Shown here piece by piece: positions 51,317 through 60,854 of a stretch of 64,000 nucleotides of DNA (its first letter is position 1; every line of letters begins with the position of its first letter). The notes beneath the pieces were generated by a model. It searched no databases. It saw only the letters and a list, made by a program, of their open reading frames with translations, and was not told the origin of the DNA. Source of the stretch: Sphingobium sp. MI1205 (lineage in GTDB: Bacteria > Pseudomonadota > Alphaproteobacteria > Sphingomonadales > Sphingomonadaceae); assembly GCF_001563285.1 (NCBI RefSeq), contig NZ_CP005188.1, positions 811,501-875,500 on the forward strand. The letters are read 5' to 3'. The translations under genes and the position numbers were made by a program.

Positions 51317-52912
51317 GTGCAGGCCAAATCCTCTATCACCCTGGATCAGCAGGGCATTTCGACGACCGCTGAACAATACTGGAATCTGGGCACCGCGCCG
51401 CTCGTTGAAGCTGCTATCGCCAACGGCGAGGGCATATTGTCGAAGGACGGCCCGCTGGTCGTCAAGACGGGCAAGCACACCGGCCGGTCGGCGAGCGACA
51501 AGTTCATCGTCAAGGATGCCGAAACCGAATCGACCGTCTGGTGGGGCAAGACGAACGTCCCCATGACCCCGGAGCATTTTGCCGCGCTGAAGGAGGATTT
51601 CTTCAAGGCGCTGGGTGAAAAGGACAAGCTGTACGTTGCGGACCTGTTCGGCGGATCGCAGCCCGAGCATCGCGTCAATGTGCGCGTGATCAATGAGCGG
51701 GCCTGGCACAATCTGTTCATCCGCACGCTGCTGGTTCGCCCGAAGGCAGAGGAACTGGCAGGCTTCACGCCTGAATATACCATCATCGACCTGCCGACGT
51801 TCAAGGCCGATCCGGCACGCCACGGATGCCGCAGCGAAACCGTGGTGGCGGTCAACTTCACCGAGAAGCTGGTCCTGATCGGCGGCACGGCCTATGCGGG
51901 CGAAATGAAGAAGTCGGTGTTCGGCATCCTCAACTATCTGCTGCCGACCAAGGGCGTGATGCCCATGCACTGTTCCGCGAATATCGGCCCCAACGGCGAT
52001 ACGGCGGTCTTTTTCGGCCTGTCGGGCACCGGCAAGACCACCTTGTCGGCGGACGCCAGCCGCACGCTTATCGGCGATGACGAGCATGGCTGGTCGGACA
52101 CGGCCGTCTTCAATTTCGAAGGTGGTTGCTACGCCAAGATGATCAACCTGTCGGCGGAGGCCGAGCCGGAAATCTTCGCCACCACCAAGCGTTTCGGCAC
52201 GGTGCTGGAAAATGTCGTGATCGACGAGCACACGCGCGAAATCGACCTGGACGACAACAGCCTGGCGGAAAACAGCCGCGGTTCCTATCCGATCGACTTC
52301 ATCCCGAATGCGTCGGAAAAGAATCTGGGTCCGGTTCCGAAGAACATCATCTTCCTGACCGCCGACGCCTATGGCGTGCTGCCGCCGATCGCGCGGCTGA
52401 CCCCTGAGCAGGCCATGTATCACTTCCTGTCCGGCTATACCGCGCGCGTCGCGGGCACCGAGATCGGCGTGACCGAACCCAGCGCGACCTTCTCAACCTG
52501 TTTCGGCGCGCCGTTCATGCCGCGCCATCCGTCGGTCTATGGCAATTTGCTGAAGGAGCGGATCAACAAGGGCGGCGTCACCTGCTGGCTGGTCAACACT
52601 GGCTGGACCGGCGGCAAATATGGCGTCGGTAAGCGCATGCCGATCAAGGTCACCCGCGCGCTGCTGAACGCGGCGCTCGACGGGAGCCTGAACAGCGCGG
52701 AGTTCCGGGCCGATCCCAATTTCGGTTTCCAGGTGCCCGTGGCGGTGCCGGGGGTCGATACGACGATCCTGGATCCGCGCGCGACCTGGGCGGACAAGGC
52801 GGCCTATGACGAGACCGCCGGCAAGCTGGTGAAGCAGTTCGTCGATAACTTCGCCCAGTTCGAAGAGCATGTGGATGCGTCCGTGCGCGACGCTGCGCTG
52901 ACCGCCGCCTGA
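51317..52912 (+). CDS. pckA: phosphoenolpyruvate carboxykinase (ATP)
   Basis: 531 residues from a GTG at 51317 with AGGAG eight bases upstream. The kinase loop [20 protein letters not shown], the metal-binding GDDEHGW, and [12 protein letters not shown] are present. It makes PEP from oxaloacetate in gluconeogenesis. The roughly 280-bp gap to divergent chvI holds both promoters; ChvI control of pckA is known in Agrobacterium and is inferred here. Confidence 0.97.
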   Translation: MQAKSSITLDQQGISTTAEQYWNLGTAPLVEAAIANGEGILSKDGPLVVKTGKHTGRSASDKFIVKDAETESTVWWGKTNVPMTPEHFAALKEDFFKALGEKDKLYVADLFGGSQPEHRVNVRVINERAWHNLFIRTLLVRPKAEELAGFTPEYTIIDLPTFKADPARHGCRSETVVAVNFTEKLVLIGGTAYAGEMKKSVFGILNYLLPTKGVMPMHCSANIGPNGDTAVFFGLSGTGKTTLSADASRTLIGDDEHGWSDTAVFNFEGGCYAKMINLSAEAEPEIFATTKRFGTVLENVVIDEHTREIDLDDNSLAENSRGSYPIDFIPNASEKNLGPVPKNIIFLTADAYGVLPPIARLTPEQAMYHFLSGYTARVAGTEIGVTEPSATFSTCFGAPFMPRHPSVYGNLLKERINKGGVTCWLVNTGWTGGKYGVGKRMPIKVTRALLNAALDGSLNSAEFRADPNFGFQVPVAVPGVDTTILDPRATWADKAAYDETAGKLVKQFVDNFAQFEEHVDASVRDAALTAA

Positions 52913-52940
52913 CACTGAACGATCATCATTATTGGCACAG

Positions 52941-52972
52941 GAGCCGGAGGGAGCGATCCTTCCGGCTCTTTT
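52941..52972 (+). terminator. rho-independent terminator after pckA
   Basis: GAGCCGGA pairs with TCCGGCTC around a 12-base loop, followed by TTTT, 28 bases beyond the pckA stop. Confidence 0.85.
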
Positions 52973-53024
52973 GCTTTCGGGCGGCGCGGCGCAATGCTAT
53001 TCTGCCCCCAGCCATAGACGGGAT

Positions 53025-53342
53025 ATGAACATGATTGACCATCTTCTGAACAGTGTGGGCGGGCTGGAGGCCGTTGCGGCCAAGCTGGGCGTGAGCGCCG
53101 AGCAGATGCAGGCGCTGATGGCCGAAATCGGCGGCAAGATCGCGGCGGGCGAAACCGATGTGGCGGCACTGGCGACCACGGCGGCCGAACATGGCGTGTC
53201 GGCTGACAAGTTGCAGGAACTGTTCGCGCAGTTCGGTGGGCCGGAAGCCATTATGAGCAAGATCGGCGGCCTGTTCGACGGCGATGGCGACGGCAATCCC
53301 ATCAATGAATTGAGCCGGTTGGCCAAGGGCCTGTTCGGCTGA
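53025..53342 (+). CDS. small hypothetical protein with a C-terminal DGDGDG motif
   Basis: 105 residues from the ATG at 53025 (a second in-frame ATG is at 53031). All-helical, MNMIDHLLNSVGGLEAVAAK and LGVSAEQMQALMAEIGGKIA, ending LFDGDGDGNPINELSRLAKG. The DGDGDGNPINE segment resembles a calcium-binding loop. I do not recognise the family. It stands between the pckA terminator and fpr. Confidence 0.65.
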   Translation: MNMIDHLLNSVGGLEAVAAKLGVSAEQMQALMAEIGGKIAAGETDVAALATTAAEHGVSADKLQELFAQFGGPEAIMSKIGGLFDGDGDGNPINELSRLAKGLFG

Positions 53343-53525
53343 AAGGTTGAGCGATTCCGCCAGCATAGGCGCTGGCATGATCGTCAGCTTTCGGGCGCGA
53401 TAGTTTTTTCACCTTGCCTTCACGGGGGCTGAAAGGCATTCGGCCCACATCACTTATTGCGAAAGCCACGCAACTGGCGTCCACATCGGGACGTTCGCGG
53501 ATGGATTTGGCAGGAGGCAAAGGTT

Positions 53526-54341
53526 TTGAGCGACGTGACGATCGAAAAGCCGGTGTTGGAACCGACCGGGGCCCTTAGTGTCGAAACCGTGCTGTCGGTG
53601 CGGCACTGGAACGAGCATCTGTTCAGTTTCCGCATCAGCCGCCCGGCAAGCTTCCGTTTCCGGTCGGGCGAGTTCGTCATGATCGGCCTGCAGGGCGATA
53701 ATGGCAAGCCGCTGCTGCGCGCCTATTCGGTGGCAAGCCCTTCGTGGGACGAGGAGCTGGAGTTCCTGTCGATCAAGGTGCAGGACGGCCCGCTGACTTC
53801 CAGGTTGCAGATGATCCAGCCGGGCGACCAGATTTATCTCGGCCGCAAGCCCACCGGCACGCTCGTCACCGATGCGCTGTTGCCGGGCAAGCGGCTGTTC
53901 ATGCTGTCGACGGGCACGGGCCTTGCCCCCTTCCTCAGCCTGGCGCGCGACCCCGACGTCTATGAATTTTACGAGGAAGTGGTGGTCGTCCATTCGGTGC
54001 GCCGGGTCAGCGATCTGGCGTTCCATGACGAACTGGAAGGCAAGCTGGCGGAAGATCCGCTGGTGTCCGAACAGGCGGCCAACCAGTTCCACTATGTCCC
54101 GACCGTCACGCGCGAAGATTTCCGCAACAATGTGCGGATCGACAAGCTGGTCGAAAATGGTGCGCTATTCGAAGGGCTTTCGGGGGACAGGAAGTTCAAT
54201 CCCGAAACTGACCGCATCATGATGTGCGGCAGCATGGAGATGATCAAGCAGTTCGCCGCCTATTTCGAGGGCGAGGGCTTTGTTGAGGGCTCCAACGCAG
54301 CGCCGGGCGCGTTCGTGATCGAGCGGGCGTTTGTCGGCTGA
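53526..54341 (+). CDS. fpr: ferredoxin-NADP+ reductase
   Basis: 271 residues from a TTG at 53526 with AGGAGG nine bases upstream. FAD-binding RAYSVASPSWDEELEFLSIK (RAYS motif), NADP-binding GTGLAPFLSLARDP, and the C-terminal MMCGSMEMIKQFA. The C-terminus reads VIERAFVG, as in bacterial subclass I/II enzymes. It moves electrons between NADPH and ferredoxin or flavodoxin, often in oxidative stress. Confidence 0.94.
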   Translation: MSDVTIEKPVLEPTGALSVETVLSVRHWNEHLFSFRISRPASFRFRSGEFVMIGLQGDNGKPLLRAYSVASPSWDEELEFLSIKVQDGPLTSRLQMIQPGDQIYLGRKPTGTLVTDALLPGKRLFMLSTGTGLAPFLSLARDPDVYEFYEEVVVVHSVRRVSDLAFHDELEGKLAEDPLVSEQAANQFHYVPTVTREDFRNNVRIDKLVENGALFEGLSGDRKFNPETDRIMMCGSMEMIKQFAAYFEGEGFVEGSNAAPGAFVIERAFVG

Positions 54342-54367
54342 TCCTTGACGGACGGTGTTGAATGAGG

Positions 54368-54395
54368 GGGCTGGCGGCGACGCTGGCCCTTTTTG
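54368..54395 (+). terminator. terminator after fpr
   Basis: GGGCTGGC and GCTGGCCC form an 8-bp RNA stem that includes two G-U pairs, followed by five T, 27 bases beyond the fpr stop. Confidence 0.65.
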
Positions 54396-54427
54396 TTTGG
54401 CGATTATGCACTTTACAAACCTAGAAG

Positions 54428-54664
54428 CTAATCGTCATCTTTCAACTGGCCAGCGTTCAGTTCGCCCATGAGAGCCCATGCTTTCCTTGCAGGCTCCCAC
54501 TCGCATATTACGACAGATTTGAACCGTCCCGCTTCAAGCAGTTTGTGGGCCCTTTCCTCAAGATCGACCCAGCTATCGGAATATTCAGATGAATCGACAG
54601 GCAGGCGTCGGTTCTCTGTCTCCCAACATCGAAGCGCGTATCTGTGTGCGCCCGTGGACTTCAC
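54428..54664 (-). CDS. small hypothetical protein, coupled to the next gene
   Basis: 78 residues from a GTG at 54664 that overlaps the upstream gene's TGA as GTGA. It contains LEERAHKLLEAGRFKSVVIC and a C-terminal LNAGQLKDDD. No recognised domain. The coupled start and helical composition favour a real gene. Confidence 0.5.
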   Translation of the reverse strand: MKSTGAHRYALRCWETENRRLPVDSSEYSDSWVDLEERAHKLLEAGRFKSVVICEWEPARKAWALMGELNAGQLKDDD

Positions 54665-54873
54665 GCAGGTTTATCCGGCGCAGGCTTATGCTTCACGACC
54701 TTGGCAAGCCTCTCCTTGAAGTGCTGCGGATCATCGTCCGTCTCTAGCTCGCGGGCGGCTTCCTTGAACTTGTCGAGTTGGGTCTTAGGCACTTCTGTCA
54801 TGCGGGGGACATACCACAAGCCGCCCTTCGGATCGCTGGCATAACGCTTGGGAGGCGGTTCGGCGCCTCCCAC
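54661..54873 (-). CDS. small conserved-looking hypothetical protein
   Basis: 70 residues from a GTG at 54873; an alternative ATG at 54801 would give 46. The core KTQLDKFKEAARELETDDDP resembles short helical proteins seen in many Alphaproteobacteria, of unknown function. It lies 12 bases downstream of the nfeD-like gene and is coupled to the gene at 54428-54664. Confidence 0.6.
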   Translation of the reverse strand: MGGAEPPPKRYASDPKGGLWYVPRMTEVPKTQLDKFKEAARELETDDDPQHFKERLAKVVKHKPAPDKPA

Positions 54874-54885
54874 CTCAAAATTGTC

Positions 54886-55329
54886 TCAAGCCAGCTCCAC
54901 ATGCAGCACTGACGCCTCGGCTCCCACCACACGGACCCGCGCTCCAGCGGGCGCGTCGGGGCCTCGGCAGGACCAGACGCTGTCACCTACCTTCACGCGG
55001 CCTCGTCCGTTGTCGATCGGTTCGACCACGGTGACGATTTCGCCCACGAGGCGGGCCGTGCGGTCGTTGAGCATCGGGTCTTGCGATGCCACCGGATTGG
55101 CCGCGTACCAGCGCCGTCCGCCCCAGACGGAGGCGAGGCAGAGCAGGGCGAAGATCAGCAGCTGAACGGGAACCGATACGGGCAGGACAAGCGCGATGAG
55201 GCCGGTCACTGCCGCGGCCAGCGCGACCCAGATCAGGAACACGCCGGGGATCAGCACTTCCGCCATGCCGAGCAGCGCGGCGAAGACCAGCCAGCCCCAA
55301 TGATCTTCCAGCATGCCGAGCCAGTCCAT
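54886..55329 (-). CDS. NfeD-like membrane protein
   Basis: 147 residues: two or three helices at the N-terminus (WGWLVFAALLGMAEVLIPGV), then a C-terminal OB-fold with LVGEIVTVVEPIDNGRGRVK and GDSVWSCRG. This is the short NfeD form that partners SPFH proteins. Its start codon shares a base with the stop of the SPFH gene. Confidence 0.92.
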   Translation of the reverse strand: MDWLGMLEDHWGWLVFAALLGMAEVLIPGVFLIWVALAAAVTGLIALVLPVSVPVQLLIFALLCLASVWGGRRWYAANPVASQDPMLNDRTARLVGEIVTVVEPIDNGRGRVKVGDSVWSCRGPDAPAGARVRVVGAEASVLHVELA

Positions 55330-56300
55330 CAGCCCTGGCCCTGGGCAAAGGGGCTGCGGCGCGGCGGGGCGGGTGGCGGGGGCGGTGCGCCGCCTTCACC
55401 CAATGCTTCCTTCGCCAGTGCGCCGATGCCGCCCAGCGTGCCGATCAACTGGGTCGCTTCGACCGGGAAGAGGATGGTCTTGGCATTGGGGGACGTGGCG
55501 AACTGGCTCACCGCGTCAGTATATTTCTGGGCGATGAAATAGTTGAGCGCCTGCGGGTTGCCGGCCGAAATGGCGTCGGACACCATCTGTGTCGCCTTGG
55601 CCTCCGCCTCCGCCTCACGCTCGCGGGCCTCGGCATCGCGGAAGGCGGCTTCGCGGCGGCCCTCGGCCTCCAGGATCTGGCTCTGCTTCTGCCCCTCGGC
55701 TTTCAGGATCTCGGCGGCGCGCATCCCTTCGGCGTCGAGGATGTTGGCGCGCTTTTCACGTTCCGCCTTCATCTGGCGGCCCATGGCGCTGACAATGTCG
55801 GCGGGCGGGCGGATGTCCTTGAGCTCTACGCGGGTGATCTTGATGCCCCAGGCGTTGGTGGCGTGATCGACGACCGACAGCAGGCGCGCGTTGATCTCGT
55901 CGCGCTTTGACAGGGTTTCATCAAGGTCCATCGAGCCCATGACCGTGCGGAGGTTGGTGGTCGCAAGCTGCATGATGGCGACATAGAGTTCCGACACTTC
56001 ATAGGCCGCCTTGGCCGCGTCCAGCACCTGGAAGAACACGACGCCATCGACCGACACCATGGCATTGTCCTTGGTGATGATTTCCTGCCCCGGAATATCG
56101 ACCACCTGCTCCATCATGTTGATCTTGCGACCGACCGCGTAAAAGAAGGCGGGATAGAAATTAAGGCCGGGGCGGGCGACTTCGGTGAAGCGGCCAAAAC
56201 GCTCTATGGTATATTGATAACCTTGGCGGACCACCTTGACGCTTACCGCCAGATAGAAAAGCACCAGGAAGGTTACCGTCAGCGCGAAGGTCGTCAGCAT
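55329..56300 (-). CDS. SPFH/stomatin-family protein (QmcA-like)
   Basis: 323 residues. One N-terminal helix (FALTVTFLVLFYLAVSVKVV), the SPFH domain (EQVVDIPGQEIITKDNAMVS to TRVELKDIRPPADI), a Glu/Ala-rich coiled coil (about 185-245) and a Pro-rich tail. It forms membrane microdomain scaffolds, usually with NfeD, which is encoded directly downstream. Confidence 0.93.
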   Translation of the reverse strand: MLTTFALTVTFLVLFYLAVSVKVVRQGYQYTIERFGRFTEVARPGLNFYPAFFYAVGRKINMMEQVVDIPGQEIITKDNAMVSVDGVVFFQVLDAAKAAYEVSELYVAIMQLATTNLRTVMGSMDLDETLSKRDEINARLLSVVDHATNAWGIKITRVELKDIRPPADIVSAMGRQMKAEREKRANILDAEGMRAAEILKAEGQKQSQILEAEGRREAAFRDAEAREREAEAEAKATQMVSDAISAGNPQALNYFIAQKYTDAVSQFATSPNAKTILFPVEATQLIGTLGGIGALAKEALGEGGAPPPPPAPPRRSPFAQGQG

Positions 56301-56397
56301 GTTTTTATCCCCCTATGAAACTTGACTATGACGCGAAATCGTTAAGGGGAAAAGGCAAACCGTCACCAAGCCATGCGGCCGACCCAGGAGACTTGCC

Positions 56398-57213
56398 ATG
56401 TTGCTGCACCACGCCCGATCGCTGCTGTTCCTGCCCGCATCAAACCAGCGGGCAATCGCCAAGGCGCGCACGCTGCCGTGCGACATGGTGATACTGGACC
56501 TGGAGGACGCCGTATCCGATGACCGCAAGGATGAGGCGCGGGAAAGCGCCGTCGAAGCCGCTGGCGAAGGTTTCGGCGGTCGCCTGTGCGCGCTGCGGAT
56601 CAATGTGGCAGGGACGCCATGGCATGGGCTGGACATGGTGGCTGTCAAACAGTCCCGCGCGGATTATGTCGTGTTGCCCAAGGTGGAGAATGCCAAGCAG
56701 GTGAAGGATGTGTTCAGCGTCTGCCAGAAGCGCGTCATCGCCATGATCGAAAGCGCCGCCGGGGTGCTGGCCGCGACGTCGATCGCCGCGGAGGAAGGGA
56801 CCGCCGGACTGTTCATGGGGAATAACGACCTGCGGCAGGATCTGTCGATTCCGCCATCGGCGGGGCGAGAGGGGCTGTCCTTCGCCATGCAGTCAGTGAT
56901 CCTGAGCGCCCGGGCGGCGCGCGTCGCGGTGTTCGATGGCGTGTTCAACCGGCTGGATGACGAAGCCGGTTTCGAGGCGGAATGTGCCGCCGGTCATGCG
57001 ATCGGCTTCGATGGCAAGACGCTGATCCACCCGAGCCAGGTGACGGTCGCCAATCAGGTGTTCGGCCCCGACGCGCAGGCGGTAGCCGATGCGCGGCGGT
57101 TGATCGAGGCGGCGACAGGCGGCGCGGAACGCTTTGAAGGGCGCATGATCGAAAGCATGCATGTCGAGGAGGCCAAGGCTCTGGTGGCGAGGGCGGAGGC
57201 GGCTGGGCAATGA
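56398..57213 (+). CDS. CitE/HpcH-family CoA-ester lyase
   Basis: 271 residues, a TIM-barrel lyase. Blocks include RSLLFLPASNQRAIAKARTL, DMVILDLEDAVSDDRKDEAR, VVLPKVENAKQV, MIESAAGVLA and GFDGKTLIHPSQV. Conserved Asp and Glu residues for Mg2+ are present in LDLEDAV and MIESA. It could cleave malyl-CoA or citramalyl-CoA; the exact substrate is not evident. AGGAG precedes the ATG. Confidence 0.9.
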   Translation: MLLHHARSLLFLPASNQRAIAKARTLPCDMVILDLEDAVSDDRKDEARESAVEAAGEGFGGRLCALRINVAGTPWHGLDMVAVKQSRADYVVLPKVENAKQVKDVFSVCQKRVIAMIESAAGVLAATSIAAEEGTAGLFMGNNDLRQDLSIPPSAGREGLSFAMQSVILSARAARVAVFDGVFNRLDDEAGFEAECAAGHAIGFDGKTLIHPSQVTVANQVFGPDAQAVADARRLIEAATGGAERFEGRMIESMHVEEAKALVARAEAAGQ

Positions 57214-57223
57214 TGGGTGCGTG

Positions 57224-58225
57224 CTAGCCGCCGGACAGCGATGCGCCCCAATATTGGCGTGCGAAACGCCGTACCTCGCCAGCCATTTCCTGATCTTCTG
57301 GTGCGCCGCCGCCGAAGCCGCCATGGGGCATGCCTTCGAAAATGTGGAGTTCGACCGCTATGCCCGCGCGCAGCAGCGCCCGGTGCATCCTGACCGTGTT
57401 GGACAGGAACAGGTCGCGGGTACCCGCCTGAAGAAAGGTTGGCGGGAAGCCTGCTGAAAAATCGCCGAACAAGGGCGACAGATAGGGATGCGCCAGATCA
57501 TGCCCGGCGGCGTACAACAGGTTGGCGTTCATCAGGGGGCGGGGCAGTATGACGTCCACCAGCTGATTGGTTTCGAAACTGTCGCCGGATTCGGTGAGGT
57601 CCAGTTCCGGGGTCAGCAATATCACTGCGGCAGGTAGGGGCAGGCCTTCATCGCGGGCGCGCAGCACGGTTGCGGCAGCCAGATTGCCGCCAGCCGAGCT
57701 GCCACCGATGATGATGTGTCGCGGATCATGGCTGTTCAGCAGCGCCCGGTACACAGCGACGCAATCGTCCAGCGCGGCTGGGTAGGGATGTTCGGGCGGC
57801 ATGCGGTAGTCCACCCCATAGCAGGCGACACCATGCTGATCGGCGTTCCGCTGCGCTCCTGTCCGGCAAAATTCGCCTTCTCCATGGATCAGGCCGCCGC
57901 CGTGAATGTCGAGATAGACGCGGCCATCCATGTCCTGATCTTCAGGTGTCGCCAGATGGACGCGGGCGCCCGCCATGTCGAAGCTTTCGACTGTCGATCG
58001 CAGGTTGGGCGCACGGGCGGACGAGAAGTCGATCATGAACTTGCCCATCACTTCCTTCGAGCGTGCCCAGCCTTCCAGATCGTCGGGCGCAGGTTGCGGC
58101 ATTGCGTTCAGCGGCAGGCCGTCCGGCCCGACCATCGACGCGAGGAAAGCGCGCGCCTGGGCGCTGATGGATCTGGGGAAAGGGATGGTCCGGCCAGCTA
58201 TGCTGACACCCTGCATATCGTCCAT
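57224..58225 (-). CDS. alpha/beta-hydrolase, hormone-sensitive-lipase (family IV) type
   Basis: 333 residues. Oxyanion-hole motif DIHGGGLIHGEG and nucleophile elbow GGSSAGGNLAAATVL, where family IV usually has GDSAGG. A catalytic Asp may lie in LQAGTRDLFLSN and His in MPHGGFGG. It hydrolyses esters of unknown origin. Convergent with the CitE-like gene, 10 bases apart. Confidence 0.92.
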   Translation of the reverse strand: MDDMQGVSIAGRTIPFPRSISAQARAFLASMVGPDGLPLNAMPQPAPDDLEGWARSKEVMGKFMIDFSSARAPNLRSTVESFDMAGARVHLATPEDQDMDGRVYLDIHGGGLIHGEGEFCRTGAQRNADQHGVACYGVDYRMPPEHPYPAALDDCVAVYRALLNSHDPRHIIIGGSSAGGNLAAATVLRARDEGLPLPAAVILLTPELDLTESGDSFETNQLVDVILPRPLMNANLLYAAGHDLAHPYLSPLFGDFSAGFPPTFLQAGTRDLFLSNTVRMHRALLRAGIAVELHIFEGMPHGGFGGGAPEDQEMAGEVRRFARQYWGASLSGG

Positions 58226-58295
58226 TGGTCGTGCCTCTCCTTATCTGTCGGCCGGATGATGAAGGGCAGTGGGACAGGAGGCAAGGTTGTTGAGG

Positions 58296-59033
58296 TCAGT
58301 CGCGCGGATGGCGGGCGGTCAGCAGGTAGTTGATCGCCTTGTTGGACGAAAGCGTGAAGCCTTTGCGCGGGTCGAAGGAAAGGCCGCTGATGTCCGTGAC
58401 CTGCAACCCGGCGTCGGCAATCAGGCGCGAAAGCTCTTCGGGCGTCAGGAATTGATTCCAGTCATGCGTCCCCTTGGGAATGCCGCCGATGCTTTCGCCG
58501 ATGCCGATCATCGCCAGGCGCGAAAGCGGCGTGCGGTTAGGCGTTGACATGACGAGCAGGCCGTCCGGCGCGAGCCTGGTCGCCAGAGCCTTTATGAAGG
58601 CGGCCGGATCGGCGACATGCTCGACCACTTCCATGGATGTGATGAGATCGAAGTCGTGTTCGTCAAGCTGTTCGACCGGCGTGGCGCGATAGTCGATTGA
58701 CAGATTCTGTCCGGCGGCATGGGCGCGCGCGACGGCGATATTTTCTTCCGCCGCGTCCAGCCCCGTTGTGGCCGCGCCCAGCCGTGCCAGAGGTTCGGTC
58801 AACAGGCCCGCGCCGCATCCAACGTCGAGGGCGCGTTTGCCTTCGAGTGGGCGGAAACTTTCTTCCTCGCCATGCCAGTGGCGATCGATCGCGCCGCGCA
58901 GATAGCGCAGCCTGACGGGGTTGAGCTTGTGCAGCATCGCGCTGCTGCCCTTTGGATCCCACCAATCCTTGGCCATGGCGCCGAAATGCGCGGCCTCGCG
59001 GGGGTTGATGGTGCTGGGTGATGGATCGGCCAT
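58296..59033 (-). CDS. ubiG: ubiquinone biosynthesis O-methyltransferase UbiG
   Basis: 245 residues. Begins MADPSPSTINPREAAHFGAM and has the SAM-binding motif ALDVGCGAGLLTEPLARLGA, with MEVVEHVADP and the family segment FLTPEELSRLIADAGL. It performs both O-methylations in ubiquinone synthesis. It is divergent from lysC, with a small membrane-protein gene between, as often seen in Alphaproteobacteria. Confidence 0.96.
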   Translation of the reverse strand: MADPSPSTINPREAAHFGAMAKDWWDPKGSSAMLHKLNPVRLRYLRGAIDRHWHGEEESFRPLEGKRALDVGCGAGLLTEPLARLGAATTGLDAAEENIAVARAHAAGQNLSIDYRATPVEQLDEHDFDLITSMEVVEHVADPAAFIKALATRLAPDGLLVMSTPNRTPLSRLAMIGIGESIGGIPKGTHDWNQFLTPEELSRLIADAGLQVTDISGLSFDPRKGFTLSSNKAINYLLTARHPRD

Positions 59034-59075
59034 GCGTCCTGACTATCAAGCTCCGCGATTGCGCGCCACGGACAT

Positions 59076-59294
59076 TTACTTCTTTAGGGGCGGGTTCCGG
59101 GGCGGTGGCCCTTCGCCGTCGAGATATTTGTCCTCCGCGTCGAGTTGGCGATGCAGTTCGCGCGTCGCCTCTTCGGTGCGCGCCATTTCTTCGGGGCTTC
59201 TGTGCCGTCGGTTGCTCATCATGACGTAGATGAGCACAAGGCCGAGCAGGATCGGTCCGCCGATGGTGACCAGCGCCCAAATGCTTCCGTCCAT
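59076..59294 (-). CDS. small single-pass membrane protein
   Basis: 72 residues from the ATG at 59294, which has GGAGG five bases upstream; another ATG at 59306 is in frame. One helix (IWALVTIGGPILLGLVLIYV), then a charged tail with RRHRSPEEMARTEEATRELH and a Pro-rich C-terminus. No known family. It lies 42 bases upstream of ubiG in the same direction. Confidence 0.75.
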   Translation of the reverse strand: MDGSIWALVTIGGPILLGLVLIYVMMSNRRHRSPEEMARTEEATRELHRQLDAEDKYLDGEGPPPRNPPLKK

Positions 59295-59460
59295 GCCATC
59301 CTCCATTTATCTGGTGCGCAAGGAATGAACGACGGCGGGGCGGTGTTCCCTGTGAGGGTGGCGTTGCTTGCCATATCCGTGGCGGCTGCTATAGCGACGC
59401 CGTTTTTTCCCCGAAGGGAAATTGCTTCTTTCCAGATCAGCAGGCAGGTTCGACAGGCAA

Positions 59461-60726
59461 ATGGCGCGCATCGTGATGAAATTCGGCGGCACCTCCATGG
59501 CGGGGATGGAGCGAATTCGCAACGTGGCCGCGCGGGTCAAGCATGTCGTCGATCAGGGTCATGAAGTCGCGGTCGTCGTGTCCGCCATGGCGGGCGAGAC
59601 GGACCGGCTGGTCGGCTTTTGCAAGGAAGCGTCGCCGCTTTACGATCCGGCCGAATATGACGTCGTGGTCGCGAGCGGCGAACAGGTGACGAGCGGTCTG
59701 CTCGCCATGACGCTGAAGGCCATGGGCGTGGACGCGCGCAGCTGGCTCGGCTGGCAGCTGCCCATCCGCACCAACGAAGCCCATAGCAAGGCGCGCATCG
59801 GCGAGATCGACACGATCGACCTGCTGACGTCGATGCGTTCTGGCACCGTGGCGGTGATCCCCGGTTTCCAGGGCATGATGGAAGATGGCCGCATCTCCAC
59901 GCTGGGCCGGGGCGGTTCGGACACCTCGGCTGTTGCCGTGGCCGCCGCGCTGAAAGCCGATCGGTGCGACATCTATACCGACGTCGATGGCGTCTACACC
60001 ACCGACCCCCGCATCGTGGCGCGGGCGCGCAAGCTGGACCTCGTCACCTATGAGGAAATGCTGGAGTTGGCGTCGGTCGGCGCCAAGGTGCTCCAGACCC
60101 GCTCGGTCGGCCTCGCCATGAAGGAAGGCGTGGTCGTGCAGGTGCTTTCCTCCTTCGATGATCCCACCCAGGAAGACCTCCCCGGCACGCTGATCGTCAG
60201 CGAAGAGGAACTGGAAGCCAAGCTCAAGGAAAACAAGATGGAACGTCAGCTCATCACCGGCATCGCCCATGACAAGAATGAGGCGAAGATCACCCTGACC
60301 CGCGTGCCCGACCGTCCGGGCGCGGTGGCGCACATCTTTGCCCCGCTGGCCGATGCCGCGATCAATGTCGACATGATCATCCAGAATGTCGGCCGCGACA
60401 AGGGCGAGACGGACGTGACCTTCACCGTGCCGGGCGCGGACCTGGCCCGCGCGCTGGACGTTCTGGAGAGCCAGAAGGAAACGATCGGCTTCAACCGCGT
60501 GATCCCCGACACGAAGGTCGCGAAGATCAGCGTCGTGGGCGTCGGCATGAAGAGCCATGCGGGCGTGGCGTCCACCATGTTCCAGTCGCTGGCCGATCGC
60601 GGGATCAACATCCTCGCCATTTCGACCAGCGAGATCAAGGTTTCGGTGCTGATCGACGAGGATGAGACGGAGCTGGCGGTGCGCGTGCTGCACACGGCCT
60701 ATGGGCTGGACGCGCCGGTCGCTTGA
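59461..60726 (+). CDS. lysC: aspartate kinase
   Basis: 421 residues from the ATG at 59461. The nucleotide-binding start MARIVMKFGGTSMAGMERIR, the catalytic region TLGRGGSDTSAVAVAAALKA, and two C-terminal ACT domains (from about 265 and 345) for lysine/threonine feedback. It starts the lysine, threonine and methionine branch. An in-frame ATG at 59422 lies upstream; the family start favours 59461. Confidence 0.97.
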   Translation: MARIVMKFGGTSMAGMERIRNVAARVKHVVDQGHEVAVVVSAMAGETDRLVGFCKEASPLYDPAEYDVVVASGEQVTSGLLAMTLKAMGVDARSWLGWQLPIRTNEAHSKARIGEIDTIDLLTSMRSGTVAVIPGFQGMMEDGRISTLGRGGSDTSAVAVAAALKADRCDIYTDVDGVYTTDPRIVARARKLDLVTYEEMLELASVGAKVLQTRSVGLAMKEGVVVQVLSSFDDPTQEDLPGTLIVSEEELEAKLKENKMERQLITGIAHDKNEAKITLTRVPDRPGAVAHIFAPLADAAINVDMIIQNVGRDKGETDVTFTVPGADLARALDVLESQKETIGFNRVIPDTKVAKISVVGVGMKSHAGVASTMFQSLADRGINILAISTSEIKVSVLIDEDETELAVRVLHTAYGLDAPVA

Positions 60727-60735
60727 TTCAGACAA

Positions 60736-60838
60736 TCACCCCTCCCCTTGAGGGGAGGGGCCGGGGGTGGGGGCTATCCCGCAGAGCCGGCATTTGGGGC
60801 ACGCCCCCACCCCAACCCCTCCCCTGAAGAGGAGGGGC
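60736..60838. repeat. REP-like G/C-rich inverted repeat element
   Basis: CCCCTCCCCTTGAGGGGAGG at the left forms its own hairpin, and AACCCCTCCCCTGAAGAGGA at the right forms a second. A GGGGGTGGGGG segment can pair with CCCCCACCCC across a central GCAGAGCCGGC. Elements of this type recur in alphaproteobacterial intergenic DNA. The right end supplies AGGAGG immediately before an ATG at 60840. Confidence 0.7.
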
Positions 60839-60854
60839 TATGCAGGATTCCAAT

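Noticed and set aside
59437..60735. A 432-codon minus-strand open frame opposite lysC
   Set aside because: Exactly mirrors lysC and shows no motif.
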